Shown here piece after piece: positions 41,145 through 49,594 of a stretch of DNA of 64,000 nucleotides. This stretch comes from Flagellimonas hymeniacidonis (GTDB taxonomy: Bacteria; Bacteroidota; Bacteroidia; Flavobacteriales; Flavobacteriaceae): the NCBI RefSeq assembly GCF_008040165.1, contig NZ_VRUR01000001.1, positions 1,135,349-1,199,348 on the forward strand. Direction: 5' to 3'. Position numbers and translations under genes: made by a program. Under the pieces are notes generated by a model, which worked only from the letters and a program-made list of their open reading frames with translations, made no database searches and had not been told where the DNA came from. Each line of letters opens with the position of its first letter. Within the stretch, counting starts at the first letter, position 1.

Positions 41145-43562
41145 ATGAAGCACATCACCATTACTTTTTTATTGGTGTTTTTAATTTCCAAAAGCTTAAG
41201 TGCTCAGACCTATCAGATTAAGGGAAAGGTTATAGATAGTGAGAACAAAATAATCCCTTTTGCCAATATTTTACTTTTACGGGCAGCTGACTCAACTTTT
41301 GTAAAAGGGACATCAGCAGACGATAATGGTTTGTTTGTATTAGCAGAGGTGGAACCCAGCCTATACTTGTTACAGGCAAGCTACGTTGGTAGGGGATCTT
41401 TACCACGTGCACTCGATATTGCACAGGATGTTTCGCTTGGAGCCTTAATAATTCCATTAGAAACAACAAGTCTAGATGAGGTAGTGGTTACAGCAAGAAG
41501 GCCAACATTGCAAAGATTAGCAGACAGACTGGTCTTTTCAGTTGAAAACACGGTGGTTTCCCAAGGCAGCTCATGGGATATTCTTAAAAGCACCCCTGGG
41601 GTGATTGTGAATCAGGAAGAGCTCCAAATTCGGGGTCAAAGCGCTACAGTTTATTTAAATGACAGAAAGGTACAGCTGTCGGGGCGAGAAGTAAAGGATT
41701 TGTTAGATGGCCTCTCAGGAACCAATATAAAGTCAGTTGAGGTCATTGCCAATCCGCCTGCTAGGTATGAAGCTGATGGAGGCCCCATTTTGAATATTGT
41801 TACGAGCAAAAATATTGTTCCTGGGTATAAGGGTAGTGTTAGTGGGAACTTTACACAGGCTGTGTTTCCAAAATTTAGTATTGGAACGAGTCATTATTAT
41901 AAAACAGATAAATTAAACCTATTTGCAAATTATACCCTCAGCCCCAAAAAAGAACTAAGAAAAACAACAAAGGGCATCAATTTCATTAATGATTCAAATT
42001 TGATTTTTTCCAGATGGGACACTCGATATAATCAGATAGACCGTTCGCAAGCACACAATGGAAGTTTAATTTTGGATTATGATTTTGATGATAAAAATAG
42101 CTTAAACCTGACATCCAATCTTGCTTTTAATCCAAATCAGGAGCGTGAAAATAGACTAGATAATGACATTAGAAATGGACAAAGCCAATTGGACTCCACC
42201 TTTACCACCCTTAGCAATACAGATCTTGATAATACTAATCTAGCGGTTGATTTAACGTATGTTCATAAGCTTAAAAAGCCGGGAGCGAGAGTTTCAATTA
42301 ACGGCCATTATACGTATTATGATGGTCAAATTATGCAAAATCTGAGCTCCAATTATTTTGACAATAATGGAGCACCATTAAGAAACTTTGGTTTTGATAC
42401 AGATTCTGATCAAGACATTCAAATCTTTACCGGACAGGCAGATTTTTCCACTCCAATTGAAAATGCATCCATTGAAACGGGGCTTAAGATTTCTTCCATT
42501 GCATCAAAAAGTGCTATAGATTATTCAAATTTTACGGGTACTGATGACTCTGTCGATGCTTCATTATCTGATAATTTTAACTATGATGAAAAGGTGTATG
42601 CGGGATACTTTAGCTTAGTAAAAAACTGGGAGAAATGGTCAATGAAGTTGGGATTAAGAGGAGAATTGACAGAAGCTACTGGAACATCATTGACTTTGAA
42701 CGAAACAAATACACAAGATTTTTTTGAGCCCTTTCCCTCTTTGTACTTGTTATACTCACCTTCGGATAAACACAGTTTTTCTTTTGACTATGGAAGAAAT
42801 GTGGACAGGCCAAAATACAATGATTTAAATCCGTTTAGGTTTTTCTTTAACGAGAATGACTTTGAGGAAGGAAATCCCGGGTTGAAGCCAAGTTTCAGTA
42901 ACAATTTCAATTTTAATTACACGCTGAACAGCGAATACTTTTTTGACATCTATTATCGGGATAATGGGAAGAATATTGCCAAATTGATTTTTCAGAACAA
43001 TGGGAATCAAACATTGGAACTAGTAAAACAGAATGTGCTGGAGAGCAAATCTTATGGTTTGGATTTTACAATAAGTAAAGGGATTACACCCTTTTGGTTT
43101 CTTTATGCATATACCTCGCTTTTCCACGAGGAGGAAACTTTTTTGGCAGTGGAAAGCAATAATCAAAGGTTTACAGCGGAAGTGGACGGAGTATATGGAT
43201 ATTTGGCCAATTACCTTACACTTTCTAAAGATGGAACATTTACCGGAGAAATGACCATGACCTATATATCGAAGTTTTTGTTTGGATCGTATGTTTCCGA
43301 TGAGCAATTAAACCTTACTCTAGGGCTTCGTAAGACATTGCTTAACAATAGATTGACACTTTCCGTAGCAGCGGAAGACTTATTGGAAAAGTATATTCCA
43401 ACCTATACCTCGCGCTACTTAAATCAGGATAATTTTTATAGAAGAAGTCCAGAGACCCAATTTGTACGATTTGGCTTCACCTACAATTTTGGAAACTTTA
43501 AACTGGATGACAATCAAAGAGGGATTGACAAAAAAGAGCGAGAGCGTCTAGAAGAAGAGTAA
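41145..43562 (+). CDS. TonB-dependent receptor-like outer membrane protein
   Basis: Outer-membrane receptor of 805 residues. Signal peptide MKHITITFLLVFLISKSLSA (cut before QTYQ) is followed by a CarboxypepD_reg-like beta-sandwich (about 22-108: 'KGKVIDSENKIIPFANILLL'), a plug domain (about 125-225: 'GSSWDILKSTPGVIVNQEEL', 'GTNIKSVEVIANPPARYEAD') and a large beta-barrel with 'SFDYGRNVDRPKYNDLNPFR'. It belongs to the Bacteroidota 'outer membrane beta-barrel family' group that lacks a canonical TonB box. The closing 'FVRFGFTYNFGNFKLDDNQR' is typical. Ligand unknown. A -7 promoter box lies just upstream; the gene is divergent from lepA. Confidence 0.9.
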   Translation: MKHITITFLLVFLISKSLSAQTYQIKGKVIDSENKIIPFANILLLRAADSTFVKGTSADDNGLFVLAEVEPSLYLLQASYVGRGSLPRALDIAQDVSLGALIIPLETTSLDEVVVTARRPTLQRLADRLVFSVENTVVSQGSSWDILKSTPGVIVNQEELQIRGQSATVYLNDRKVQLSGREVKDLLDGLSGTNIKSVEVIANPPARYEADGGPILNIVTSKNIVPGYKGSVSGNFTQAVFPKFSIGTSHYYKTDKLNLFANYTLSPKKELRKTTKGINFINDSNLIFSRWDTRYNQIDRSQAHNGSLILDYDFDDKNSLNLTSNLAFNPNQERENRLDNDIRNGQSQLDSTFTTLSNTDLDNTNLAVDLTYVHKLKKPGARVSINGHYTYYDGQIMQNLSSNYFDNNGAPLRNFGFDTDSDQDIQIFTGQADFSTPIENASIETGLKISSIASKSAIDYSNFTGTDDSVDASLSDNFNYDEKVYAGYFSLVKNWEKWSMKLGLRGELTEATGTSLTLNETNTQDFFEPFPSLYLLYSPSDKHSFSFDYGRNVDRPKYNDLNPFRFFFNENDFEEGNPGLKPSFSNNFNFNYTLNSEYFFDIYYRDNGKNIAKLIFQNNGNQTLELVKQNVLESKSYGLDFTISKGITPFWFLYAYTSLFHEEETFLAVESNNQRFTAEVDGVYGYLANYLTLSKDGTFTGEMTMTYISKFLFGSYVSDEQLNLTLGLRKTLLNNRLTLSVAAEDLLEKYIPTYTSRYLNQDNFYRRSPETQFVRFGFTYNFGNFKLDDNQRGIDKKERERLEEE

Positions 43563-43586
43563 AACATTGAATTTCCAGTATTTCGT

Positions 43587-43594
43587 ACTTTTGC
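43587..43594 (+). promoter_or_regulatory. -7 box before dusB
   Basis: TACTTTTG matches TAnnTTTG, about 18 bp before the TTG chosen as the dusB start, so the leader is very short. Confidence 0.45.
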
Positions 43595-43612
43595 ATTCCA
43601 AAAAAATAAGGC

Positions 43613-44605
43613 TTGCCAAAAATTGGAAACATAGAACTCCCTAATTTTCCGCTTCTTCTTGCACCCATGGAAGATGTAAGCGATCCTCCTTTTCGTGCAT
43701 TATGCAAAGAACAAGGGGCGGATGTGGTGTATACGGAATTTATTTCTTCAGAAGGACTAATTAGAGATGCCGCTAAAAGCAAGATTAAACTCGACATTTA
43801 TGAAAAAGAGCGCCCTGTAGGGATTCAAATTTTTGGTGCTGAGCTTGATTCCATGTTACAAGCGGTTGATATTGTTGAGAAATCTAACCCAGACATTATT
43901 GACATCAATTTTGGCTGTCCAGTTAAGAAGGTTGTCTCTAAAAATGCGGGAGCAGGCATTTTGCGCGACATTCCTTTAATGGTAAAATTGACCGAGGAAA
44001 TTGTGAAAAGGACGACATTACCGGTTACTGTTAAAACAAGACTAGGGTGGGATGCAAATACTATTAAAATTGTTGAGGTTGCCGAACGGTTACAAGATGT
44101 AGGAATTAAGGCCATCGCTATTCATGGGCGTACACGAGTTCAAATGTATAAGGGGAGTGCGGATTGGAGTCCAATTGCAGCGGTAAAGAACAATGCTAGA
44201 ATGCATATTCCTGTTTTTGGCAATGGTGATATTGATTCTCCAGAAGCAGCAGTTAAAATGAGAGATGAGTATGGCCTGGATGGCGCCATGATTGGCCGAG
44301 CAAGTATTGGTAACCCTTGGTTTTTTGCGGCGGTAAAACACTACTTTGAAACAGGGACCCATTTAGACCCACCAAACATGGAAGAACGTGTTGATGCGGC
44401 ACGAAGACATTTGCAAATGGCCATTGATTGGAAAGGTGAAAAACTGGGAGTTTTTGAAACAAGACGGCATTACACCAATTATTTTAAAGGGATACCTCAT
44501 TTTAAGGAATACCGAATGAAAATGGTGACCAGTGATGAGTCAGCGGACGTTTTTGCCGCTTTTGATGAGGTTTTGGAAAAGTTTGGAAACTTCCAATTTG
44601 CTTAA
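43613..44605 (+). CDS. dusB: tRNA-dihydrouridine synthase B
   Basis: FMN-dependent enzyme of 330 residues reducing uridine to dihydrouridine in tRNA D loops. It opens 'MPKIGNIELPNFPLLLAPME' from a TTG start near 43613; the -7 box upstream supports this start. Family motifs are 'APMEDVSDPPFRALCKEQGA', the catalytic Cys in 'PDIIDINFGCPVKKVVSKNA', 'KTRLGWDANTIKIVEVAERL', 'IAIHGRTRVQMYKGSADWSP' and 'FGNGDIDSPEAAVKMRDEYG' (FMN phosphate binding). Its stop overlaps the convergent permease gene by 4 bp. A housekeeping gene. Confidence 0.95.
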   Translation: MPKIGNIELPNFPLLLAPMEDVSDPPFRALCKEQGADVVYTEFISSEGLIRDAAKSKIKLDIYEKERPVGIQIFGAELDSMLQAVDIVEKSNPDIIDINFGCPVKKVVSKNAGAGILRDIPLMVKLTEEIVKRTTLPVTVKTRLGWDANTIKIVEVAERLQDVGIKAIAIHGRTRVQMYKGSADWSPIAAVKNNARMHIPVFGNGDIDSPEAAVKMRDEYGLDGAMIGRASIGNPWFFAAVKHYFETGTHLDPPNMEERVDAARRHLQMAIDWKGEKLGVFETRRHYTNYFKGIPHFKEYRMKMVTSDESADVFAAFDEVLEKFGNFQFA

Positions 44606-45813
44606 GCTTCTATAAGCTTCCTTGAAATTCTACTGCTTGCAATTTTAGAAGAGATAAAACCTAAAATCACAATGGTTGTCAATACGACTACAACATTCAT
44701 TAGGTTATACTCAACTGGGTAAGCTAGGGAAGGAGTAATTTTTATCCAACTAAATTGAAGCTGGGAAATTACTAACAGAGAACCTATCAACACTCCAATA
44801 AAACCGCCTAGAGAGGTGACTAAAAGGCCTTGCGTAAAATAAATTATTCTTAGCTCTTTAATGGTGGCGCCCAGACTGAATAGTGTTTTGGAATTTTGCT
44901 GCTTATCTAAAATCATCATGATAATGGCCCCAACTACATTAAAAAGCGCAATAATCAATACAAGGGTAAATATGAGATAGGTTGCTAAATTTTCTGTATT
45001 GAGCATGCGATAAAGCGTGCTGTTTTGCTCTTGTCGTGTAAGCACCAAAACCTTATCCCCTAAAACATTTTTAATGGTTTCTCTAGCATCTTCAAGTGAA
45101 GCTTCCGTGCTCAACTTAAAATTAATCCCAGAAACAGTTGTACTATCCTTTTCAAGAAGCGCTTGCACCAAGGGGAGTTGGGCGAAAAGATATTTTTTAT
45201 CCAAATTTTCCTCTACTGCGTATACACCACTTACCACAATAGGGAGTTCATTGTATGGTTTTGCGGTGCTTAATCCTTGTTGCGTAAATGAACCTTTGCC
45301 CGGTTTAGGTACTAGAACAGTCATCGGGGTGCGATAATTATCAATAGGAACGCCAAGTAGGTTATAGATACCAATTCCCATAACCCCATTATATTCCGTA
45401 ACCCCCCAATTCCCAAAATATAGAGTGCTATCCACTCCAGTTACGGACCTATAATTTCCATCAATTCCCTTAATATATGCAATACAGCTTTTTTCCCTAA
45501 AGGTTAAATATGCCCTTTCTTCAAGTTCTTTGGAATAATTGGCAAGCCCAGCAATGTTTCGCAGTTCCTTTTCCTCTTCTGGTGAAATGGAAAAATGCTT
45601 TCCAGTAATTGGAGAAGCCTTTAAATCGGGATCAAAAGTATTGGTAAACGAAAGACTAAAAGTTTTAAGACCAGCAAAAGCCGAGAGCACAATGAATAGG
45701 GCAGCAGAGCCAATAACAATAACTAAAAAAGTAATAAAATTGATAATGTTCACAGCATTTTGACTGCTTTTAGAACGCAGATAACGCTTTGCGATGTAAA
45801 AGGGAAAATTCAA
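44602..45813 (-). CDS. FtsX/LolE-type ABC transporter permease
   Basis: Inner-membrane permease of 403 residues. Four transmembrane helices: one near the N-terminus (about 25-50: 'NIINFITFLVIVIGSAALFI'), then a large periplasmic MacB-like domain (about 55-270), then three helices at the end ('LATYLIFTLVLIIALFNVVG', 'GLLVTSLGGFIGVLIGSLLV', 'MNVVVVLTTIVILGFISSKI'). The start 'FPFYIAKRYLRSKSSQNAVN' is typical of LolC/LolE lipoprotein-release permeases in Bacteroidota. Its ATPase partner is not adjacent. It is in the same direction as rbfA, 2 bp downstream, so co-transcription is likely. Confidence 0.88.
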   Translation of the reverse strand: MNFPFYIAKRYLRSKSSQNAVNIINFITFLVIVIGSAALFIVLSAFAGLKTFSLSFTNTFDPDLKASPITGKHFSISPEEEKELRNIAGLANYSKELEERAYLTFREKSCIAYIKGIDGNYRSVTGVDSTLYFGNWGVTEYNGVMGIGIYNLLGVPIDNYRTPMTVLVPKPGKGSFTQQGLSTAKPYNELPIVVSGVYAVEENLDKKYLFAQLPLVQALLEKDSTTVSGINFKLSTEASLEDARETIKNVLGDKVLVLTRQEQNSTLYRMLNTENLATYLIFTLVLIIALFNVVGAIIMMILDKQQNSKTLFSLGATIKELRIIYFTQGLLVTSLGGFIGVLIGSLLVISQLQFSWIKITPSLAYPVEYNLMNVVVVLTTIVILGFISSKIASSRISRKLIEA

Positions 45814-45815
45814 AA

Positions 45816-46208
45816 TCAGGATTTCTTTCGTTTGTCAAGGAGTTCCCTGTTTTCAATTGGGTTTTCTTCACCTTTTAGTGATTTTTCTATATTATCTATG
45901 TATTCCAAAGAGTCATCTATATAGAAATTGAGCTCGGGAAACCGTCTTAATTGATTTTTTGTTCGCTGAGCCAATTCATGCTTAATAAGGCTTTGGTTAG
46001 ATTTCATGCCCTCCAAAAGTTCGGCAGCATTGGCATTTGGAAAAATGCTGACATATATCTTTGCAATAGATAAATCGGTAGTAACGTACACCTTGGAAAC
46101 AGAAATTAGAGTTCCTTTCAATCCACCATCAGTTGCAGCACGCTGTAATATATCCGCTATATCCTTTTGGATGATTCCCGCAATTTTCTTCTGTCTTTGA
46201 GTTTCCAT
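45816..46208 (-). CDS. rbfA: Ribosome-binding factor A
   Basis: Small 30S maturation factor of 130 residues that binds pre-16S rRNA helix 1. The ATG at 46208 gives METQRQKKIAGIIQKDIADI, the usual start; upstream codons are disregarded. The KH-like core has 'LQRAATDGGLKGTLISVSKV', 'YVTTDLSIAKIYVSIFPN', 'ELAQRTKNQLRRFPELNFYI' and 'DDSLEYIDNIEKSLKGEENP'. It is the first gene of a unit with the LolE-like permease. Confidence 0.94.
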   Translation of the reverse strand: METQRQKKIAGIIQKDIADILQRAATDGGLKGTLISVSKVYVTTDLSIAKIYVSIFPNANAAELLEGMKSNQSLIKHELAQRTKNQLRRFPELNFYIDDSLEYIDNIEKSLKGEENPIENRELLDKRKKS

Positions 46209-46266
46209 ACTTGCAAAAATAATGCAATTAATGACTAACCTCATGATATGATTCACTTACAGTATG

Positions 46267-46274
46267 TAATTTTG
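46267..46274 (+). promoter_or_regulatory. -7 box before methylmalonyl-CoA epimerase
   Basis: TAATTTTG matches TAnnTTTG, 49 bp before the ATG at 46324. Confidence 0.45.
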
Positions 46275-46323
46275 GAGAATTGTACTTGCACTATTATGCA
46301 TATGCATTAAAATTTATGTAGGA

Positions 46324-46731
46324 ATGGATAAAATTGAACACATTGGAATAGCGGTCAAAAATCTAGAGGAGTCTAACATCTTATTCGAAAAACTCCTAGG
46401 TAGACCTTACTATAAAATGGAAGAAGTACTTTCTGAAGGAGTAAGAACATCCTTTTTTAAATCTGGTCCTAACAAGGTAGAACTTCTTGAGGCAACTAAT
46501 GCAGATAGCCCTATCGCAAAATTTTTAGAAAAAAAAGGTGAGGGGATTCATCATATTGCTTTTGCTGTGGAAGACATTGAATCAGAAATAGCTCGACTTC
46601 AGAATGAAGGATTCACAGTGTTGAATGAGGTTCCTAAAAAAGGAGCTGATAACAAATTGGTGGCATTTTTGCACCCAAAAGGCACAAATGGAGTTTTGGT
46701 AGAGCTTTGTCAAGAAATAAAAGAGATGTAG
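46324..46731 (+). CDS. mce: Methylmalonyl-CoA epimerase
   Basis: VOC-fold enzyme of 135 residues interconverting (R)- and (S)-methylmalonyl-CoA, part of the propionyl-CoA/succinate route. It begins 'MDKIEHIGIAVKNLEESNIL', contains 'KMEEVLSEGVRTSFFKSGPN' and 'KVELLEATNADSPIAKFLEK', then the second metal site 'GIHHIAFAVEDIESEIARLQ' and ends 'VAFLHPKGTNGVLVELCQE'. The metal ligands (His in IEHIG, Glu in KVELLE, His in GIHHIAF, Glu in LVELCQE) are all there. It is the last core gene before the tRNA and the conjugative element. Confidence 0.93.
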   Translation: MDKIEHIGIAVKNLEESNILFEKLLGRPYYKMEEVLSEGVRTSFFKSGPNKVELLEATNADSPIAKFLEKKGEGIHHIAFAVEDIESEIARLQNEGFTVLNEVPKKGADNKLVAFLHPKGTNGVLVELCQEIKEM

Positions 46732-46791
46732 TATGGTTAAAACCTTGCGATGAAGGAAAATAAATAGTAATATTGCATCCGCAAAATTAAA

Positions 46792-46865
46792 GGTCCTATA
46801 GCTCAGCTGGTTAGAGCACCTGACTCATAATCAGGGGGTCCCTGGTTCGAGCCCAGGTGGGACCA
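46792..46865 (+). tRNA. tRNA with CAU anticodon (Ile2 or elongator Met)
   Basis: A 74-nt cloverleaf with acceptor GGTCCTA/TGGGACC, discriminator A, anticodon stem CCTGA/TCAGG, loop CTCATAA (anticodon CAU) and T arm CCTGG-TTCGAGC-CCAGG. The G1-C72 pair and lack of GGG/CCC in the anticodon stem exclude initiator tRNA. Ile2 (lysidine-modified) is somewhat more likely than Met, but sequence alone does not decide. It lies at the presumed left boundary of the ICE, so its 3' end is a candidate integration site. Confidence 0.93.
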
Positions 46866-46868
46866 CAG

Positions 46869-46906
46869 AAAAACCTCCTTAACTATCCAAATATAGGAGG
46901 TTTTTT
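46869..46906 (+). terminator. Intrinsic terminator after the tRNA
   Basis: Stem AAACCTCCT/AGGAGGTTT with a T run after it, directly downstream of the CAU tRNA. Confidence 0.8.
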
Positions 46907-46962
46907 GTTTAAAGGGGTTTTATTAGGGGTTAAAGTTTTAATCCCTTTTATACCCGTATTTT

Positions 46963-47222
46963 GGGAAACAAAACCCACTTTAGAGCGCTGAGCACCCCGT
47001 ATCCCTTATGTCCATTGGGCGGAAAAATACCCCACTTTAGGGAAACAAAACCCACTTTGGGGAAACAAAACCCACTTTAGGAAATATTCATTATATGAAT
47101 ATATTTAATGTATTCCCTTGCTATTAAAGGCTTTATGAATACATTAACCCAAACATGCTTGGGAAACAAAACCCACTTTACGGGAAGCAAAACCCACTTT
47201 ACGGGAAGCAAAACCCACTTTA
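46963..47222 (+). repeat. Seven iteron-like direct repeats
   Basis: Seven direct repeats with consensus GGGAAACAAAACCCACTTTA: 46963, 47021 (degenerate), 47040, 47060, 47161, 47182, 47203. Adjacent copies are 20 or 21 bp apart, so all face the same side of the helix roughly every two turns. The last two carry GGGAAGC. Between the two clusters lie inverted repeats ATATTCA/TGAATAT (near 47084-47102) and AATGTATTC/GAATACATT (near 47106-47145). This arrangement resembles a Rep-protein iteron origin (oriV) or an operator array. No Rep gene is in the window. Confidence 0.7.
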
Positions 47223-47782
47223 GTAACTGGAAAGTACCGTAAACACTGAGAAAATGGACTCCTATAACTATATAACAATTCAAAAAAAACTTCTTAATTA
47301 TAATTCTTACATTTTAATTCAATTAAACAACCCACCCACCCTCCTGCTCAAACGCCGCGAGGCTTTAATAAGGTCTCAATTTCAATTCGGATCTATAAGA
47401 TCCTTATTAAAATTTCGTCACTACATTTTAGGTTTTATTAGCTTTATGAATTAAGTGCATTGCCAAAAAAAATTGCAATAGAGCTGATTTGGGAGAGAAA
47501 CGCGAATACAAGTCCGGATTCCCTATTAAAAGGAAGATGTTGCGTCCAGGAGCCCTAATAAAGAAAAAAGCAGCACTTTTCGTACTGCTTTGATAGAAGA
47601 CTTATGCTCCCAATACATGACTTTCGCCGCTTCTCAAGGTCGTCCTCACGTTGCCTCTCTGTCCTTGCTCACATGCACAACTAATATAGCCAATTCTTGG
47701 CAATTAATATTTGAGCACTTCATGCACTTAATTCTTAACGCTTAAAAAAAACCTTTTTATAATTACTTGAAGGGCAATTTAT
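47223..47782. other. 560-bp non-coding region between iterons and AbiH
   Basis: AT-rich, with several short inverted repeats: GGATCT/AGATCC (47389-47403), AAAGCAG/CTGCTTT (47567-47591, terminator-like on either strand) and GCCAA/TTGGC near 47692. A 66-codon frame at 47254 has no coding character. I see no RNA gene. Confidence 0.5.
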
Positions 47783-48877
47783 TTATGGAAAAAACGCACT
47801 TTGTTCATAGTTAGATAATTTTTTTCGCAATGTTTCTTCATTGGCGAATATTCTGCTAGCAGAATATGTAAGTTTAATGAATCCTTTAAAGGCGTTATTA
47901 GGATTATTTTCTAAATCTCTCCTTTTGAAGATATGTACTTTGTTACATCCTGTTGAGTTAAATAACTCAGCTAATAATGTTTTGTCAGTAGTGCCAAGGG
48001 AATGACCTAAAACCAAAATTTCAAACTTTGTAAAAAGCTTTATGGCATGATCATGGATTTGATTGTAATTTGAGTTCCTTTGATACTCGAAGGTTTTAAA
48101 ATACATTAGGAACTCATCAATTTCTAAATTTTTAATATCCTCATAGTCTGAGTCTTTGTCATTACCATATCCAAAAACGATATTGTTTTCCATAAGAGAC
48201 CCATGTATGTAATTCGTCTCAATATTTAAAGGATAATCATCGCGTTTAAAATAATCCTCAATTGTATTCGTAAAATTGAAATTTATAATATATGCATTGG
48301 CTGCTCTACGTAAATAGGAGTCAAAAAAGTCCTGAATTTCTTGAGACTTTGTTATTTCTATTGTTTTAAGGTATTTTGACAATAAATCCTTTACTTCAGT
48401 GAACTCCCGGTTAAGAACTTCCAATCCCTCTATATTTTTTTTAGTTGAACCACCTCCTAGAATCCTATTTTTTGTTATGACAAGCTCTTGGAAATATGCA
48501 TTTTCTATATCAAACCAGTTTATATATCTGTTGGCATATAGTTTACCAAGGAACTTGTTGTTAATGAATTCGGCAATTACTTGAGGTTCTTTTTTTAAAT
48601 ATTGTATTAGCTCATTGGGTCTGTAGTCCATCAGTGTTGACCATATTATTTCCAAATGGTTTGTTTCATATGATGTCATAGATTTTCTGGAAAGTTCTTT
48701 CGTGAATTCTGGTTGGAAAAGGCTATTAATGCTTTGCCTTCGGACAACTACCTTGTCTAATTCAGGAACAATTAAATTTTCAATTAAGTAATCTGCAAAA
48801 TCTGAAAATGAAGTCTTTAAACCATGAGCAAGGTCAAAACCGTTACCAATGATAATTATGAGGTTTTTACTGGTCAT
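47783..48877 (-). CDS. AbiH-type abortive infection protein
   Basis: Putative phage-defence protein of 364 residues. The N-terminus 'NLIIIIGNGFDLAHGLKTSF' with 'SDFADYLIEN' is the hallmark of the AbiH family (a P-loop-like nucleotide/NAD-binding Gly-Asn-Gly-Phe-Asp start also related to SIR2-like folds). Later family segments are 'INFNFTNTIEDYFKRDDYPL', 'NYIHGSLMENNIVFGYGNDK' and 'FEILVLGHSLGTTDKTLLAE'. AbiH from Lactococcus blocks phage growth after infection; the mechanism is not settled. It is a lone gene on the minus strand at the left end of the ICE, a usual place for cargo. No antitoxin partner is seen. Confidence 0.85.
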   Translation of the reverse strand: MTSKNLIIIIGNGFDLAHGLKTSFSDFADYLIENLIVPELDKVVVRRQSINSLFQPEFTKELSRKSMTSYETNHLEIIWSTLMDYRPNELIQYLKKEPQVIAEFINNKFLGKLYANRYINWFDIENAYFQELVITKNRILGGGSTKKNIEGLEVLNREFTEVKDLLSKYLKTIEITKSQEIQDFFDSYLRRAANAYIINFNFTNTIEDYFKRDDYPLNIETNYIHGSLMENNIVFGYGNDKDSDYEDIKNLEIDEFLMYFKTFEYQRNSNYNQIHDHAIKLFTKFEILVLGHSLGTTDKTLLAELFNSTGCNKVHIFKRRDLENNPNNAFKGFIKLTYSASRIFANEETLRKKLSNYEQSAFFP

Positions 48878-49132
48878 TGTTTTTTCTTAAAAATAAGTAA
48901 TTGTAAGATATTGACTAAGTAAATTACATAAATCCACTTACAAAAATATCAATTGAAATAGGGGGTACATCAGTTCAACTGAAGCATTCACGAAATATTC
49001 TTATTACGACTTATTTATTTTCATAAATTGTGCATTGTTAATGAGAGAATCGATATATTTTATTAGTCTTTTGGTTTATTGAGGTTGTAAATTTAGTAGG
49101 CTTAATAGGAATGTAGATTTAATCAAGTAGAA

Positions 49133-49158
49133 TCAAATAATCTACTAACCCTCGTCAA
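49133..49158 (+). repeat. Recurrent element, copy 1
   Basis: TCAAATAATC, then TACTAACC, then CTCGTCAA. Copies 1, 2 and 5 share the TCAAATAATCT start and CTCGTCAA end at 18-19 nt spacing. This copy is followed 5 nt later by the hairpin at 49163. Confidence 0.6.
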
Positions 49159-49162
49159 CATG

Positions 49163-49188
49163 AACGGGTTCCAATTTTGGAACCCGTT
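49163..49188 (+). terminator. Perfect 10-bp hairpin with T-rich flank
   Basis: AACGGGTTCC-AATTTT-GGAACCCGTT followed by CTACTTTTT. It could be an intrinsic terminator or attenuator linked to repeat copy 1. Confidence 0.5.
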
Positions 49189-49297
49189 CTACTTTTTGGG
49201 ATATACGCATAGGATGACCTGTCCGTCTCCGGCAATGGTTTATCATCAATTTGAAAATATAAGGGAAACGTAAGGTTTAAGAATGAGCTTTGATTCG

Positions 49298-49317
49298 GGG
49301 AGGGCGTTAGCCCTCCC
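49298..49317 (+). terminator. Perfect 8-bp hairpin
   Basis: GGGAGGGC-GTTA-GCCCTCCC directly before repeat copy 2, without a T run on the plus strand. Probably regulatory; the role is not clear. Confidence 0.4.
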
Positions 49318-49322
49318 ACTTA

Positions 49323-49349
49323 TCAAATAATCTAGTAGTCCCTCGTCAA
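49323..49349 (+). repeat. Recurrent element, copy 2
   Basis: TCAAATAATCTAGTAGTCCC and CTCGTCAA, 27 nt in all. It is downstream of an 8-bp hairpin. No start codon follows closely. Confidence 0.6.
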
Positions 49350-49387
49350 AAAGACCCTAGGCGTCTAAAATAGCCAAAAATATTCTT

Positions 49388-49594
49388 TTACTTTTCGTGG
49401 TCCCTGAAATAATCGTTGATGTCCAGATTGTGCTTGACCAGGAATTTTAAATACTTCACAAAACCATTGCCTAATGTTGTCCCATTCTCAATTTTTGAAA
49501 TTGTTGATTGGGTAAGGTTTAAGTGTTCAGACATTTGTTTTTGTGACAATCCCAATATTTCACGATACACTTTTAAAGACTTATTTTTTTTCAA
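49388..49594 (-). CDS. XRE-family HTH regulator
   Basis: DNA-binding protein of 68 residues made almost wholly of one HTH_XRE domain: 'LKVYREILGLSQKQMSEHLN' followed by 'LTQSTISKIENGTTLGNGFV'. The recognition helix is 'LTQSTISKIENG'. Such small regulators often control transfer or defence genes of mobile elements. It starts inside the 3' end of the amidase gene (14-bp overlap), so the two are translated from one message and probably linked in function. Targets are unknown; the structured region just downstream of it is a candidate. Confidence 0.85.
   Translation of the reverse strand: MKKNKSLKVYREILGLSQKQMSEHLNLTQSTISKIENGTTLGNGFVKYLKFLVKHNLDINDYFRDHEK

Larger units (their letters stand above)
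48878..49387. other. 510-bp non-coding region with repeats and hairpins
   Basis: Holds two copies of the recurrent TCAAATAATC element (49133 and 49323), a perfect hairpin AACGGGTTCC/GGAACCCGTT (49163-49188) and a second perfect hairpin GGGAGGGC/GCCCTCCC (49298-49317). A 37-codon frame (49160-49273) overlaps the first hairpin and is not convincing. The density of structure suggests regulation rather than coding. Confidence 0.55.

Noticed and set aside
46963..47222. Repeats resembling a CRISPR array
   Set aside because: Adjacent copies are only 0-2 bp apart, so there are no spacers, and no cas genes are near.
47254..47454. 66-codon frame after the iterons
   Set aside because: Composition follows the AT-rich background, with an internal palindrome and no family features.
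49160..49273. 37-codon frame starting right after recurrent-element copy 1
   Set aside because: Its first codons form a perfect terminator-like hairpin, so a structural role is more likely than coding; kept only as a note.
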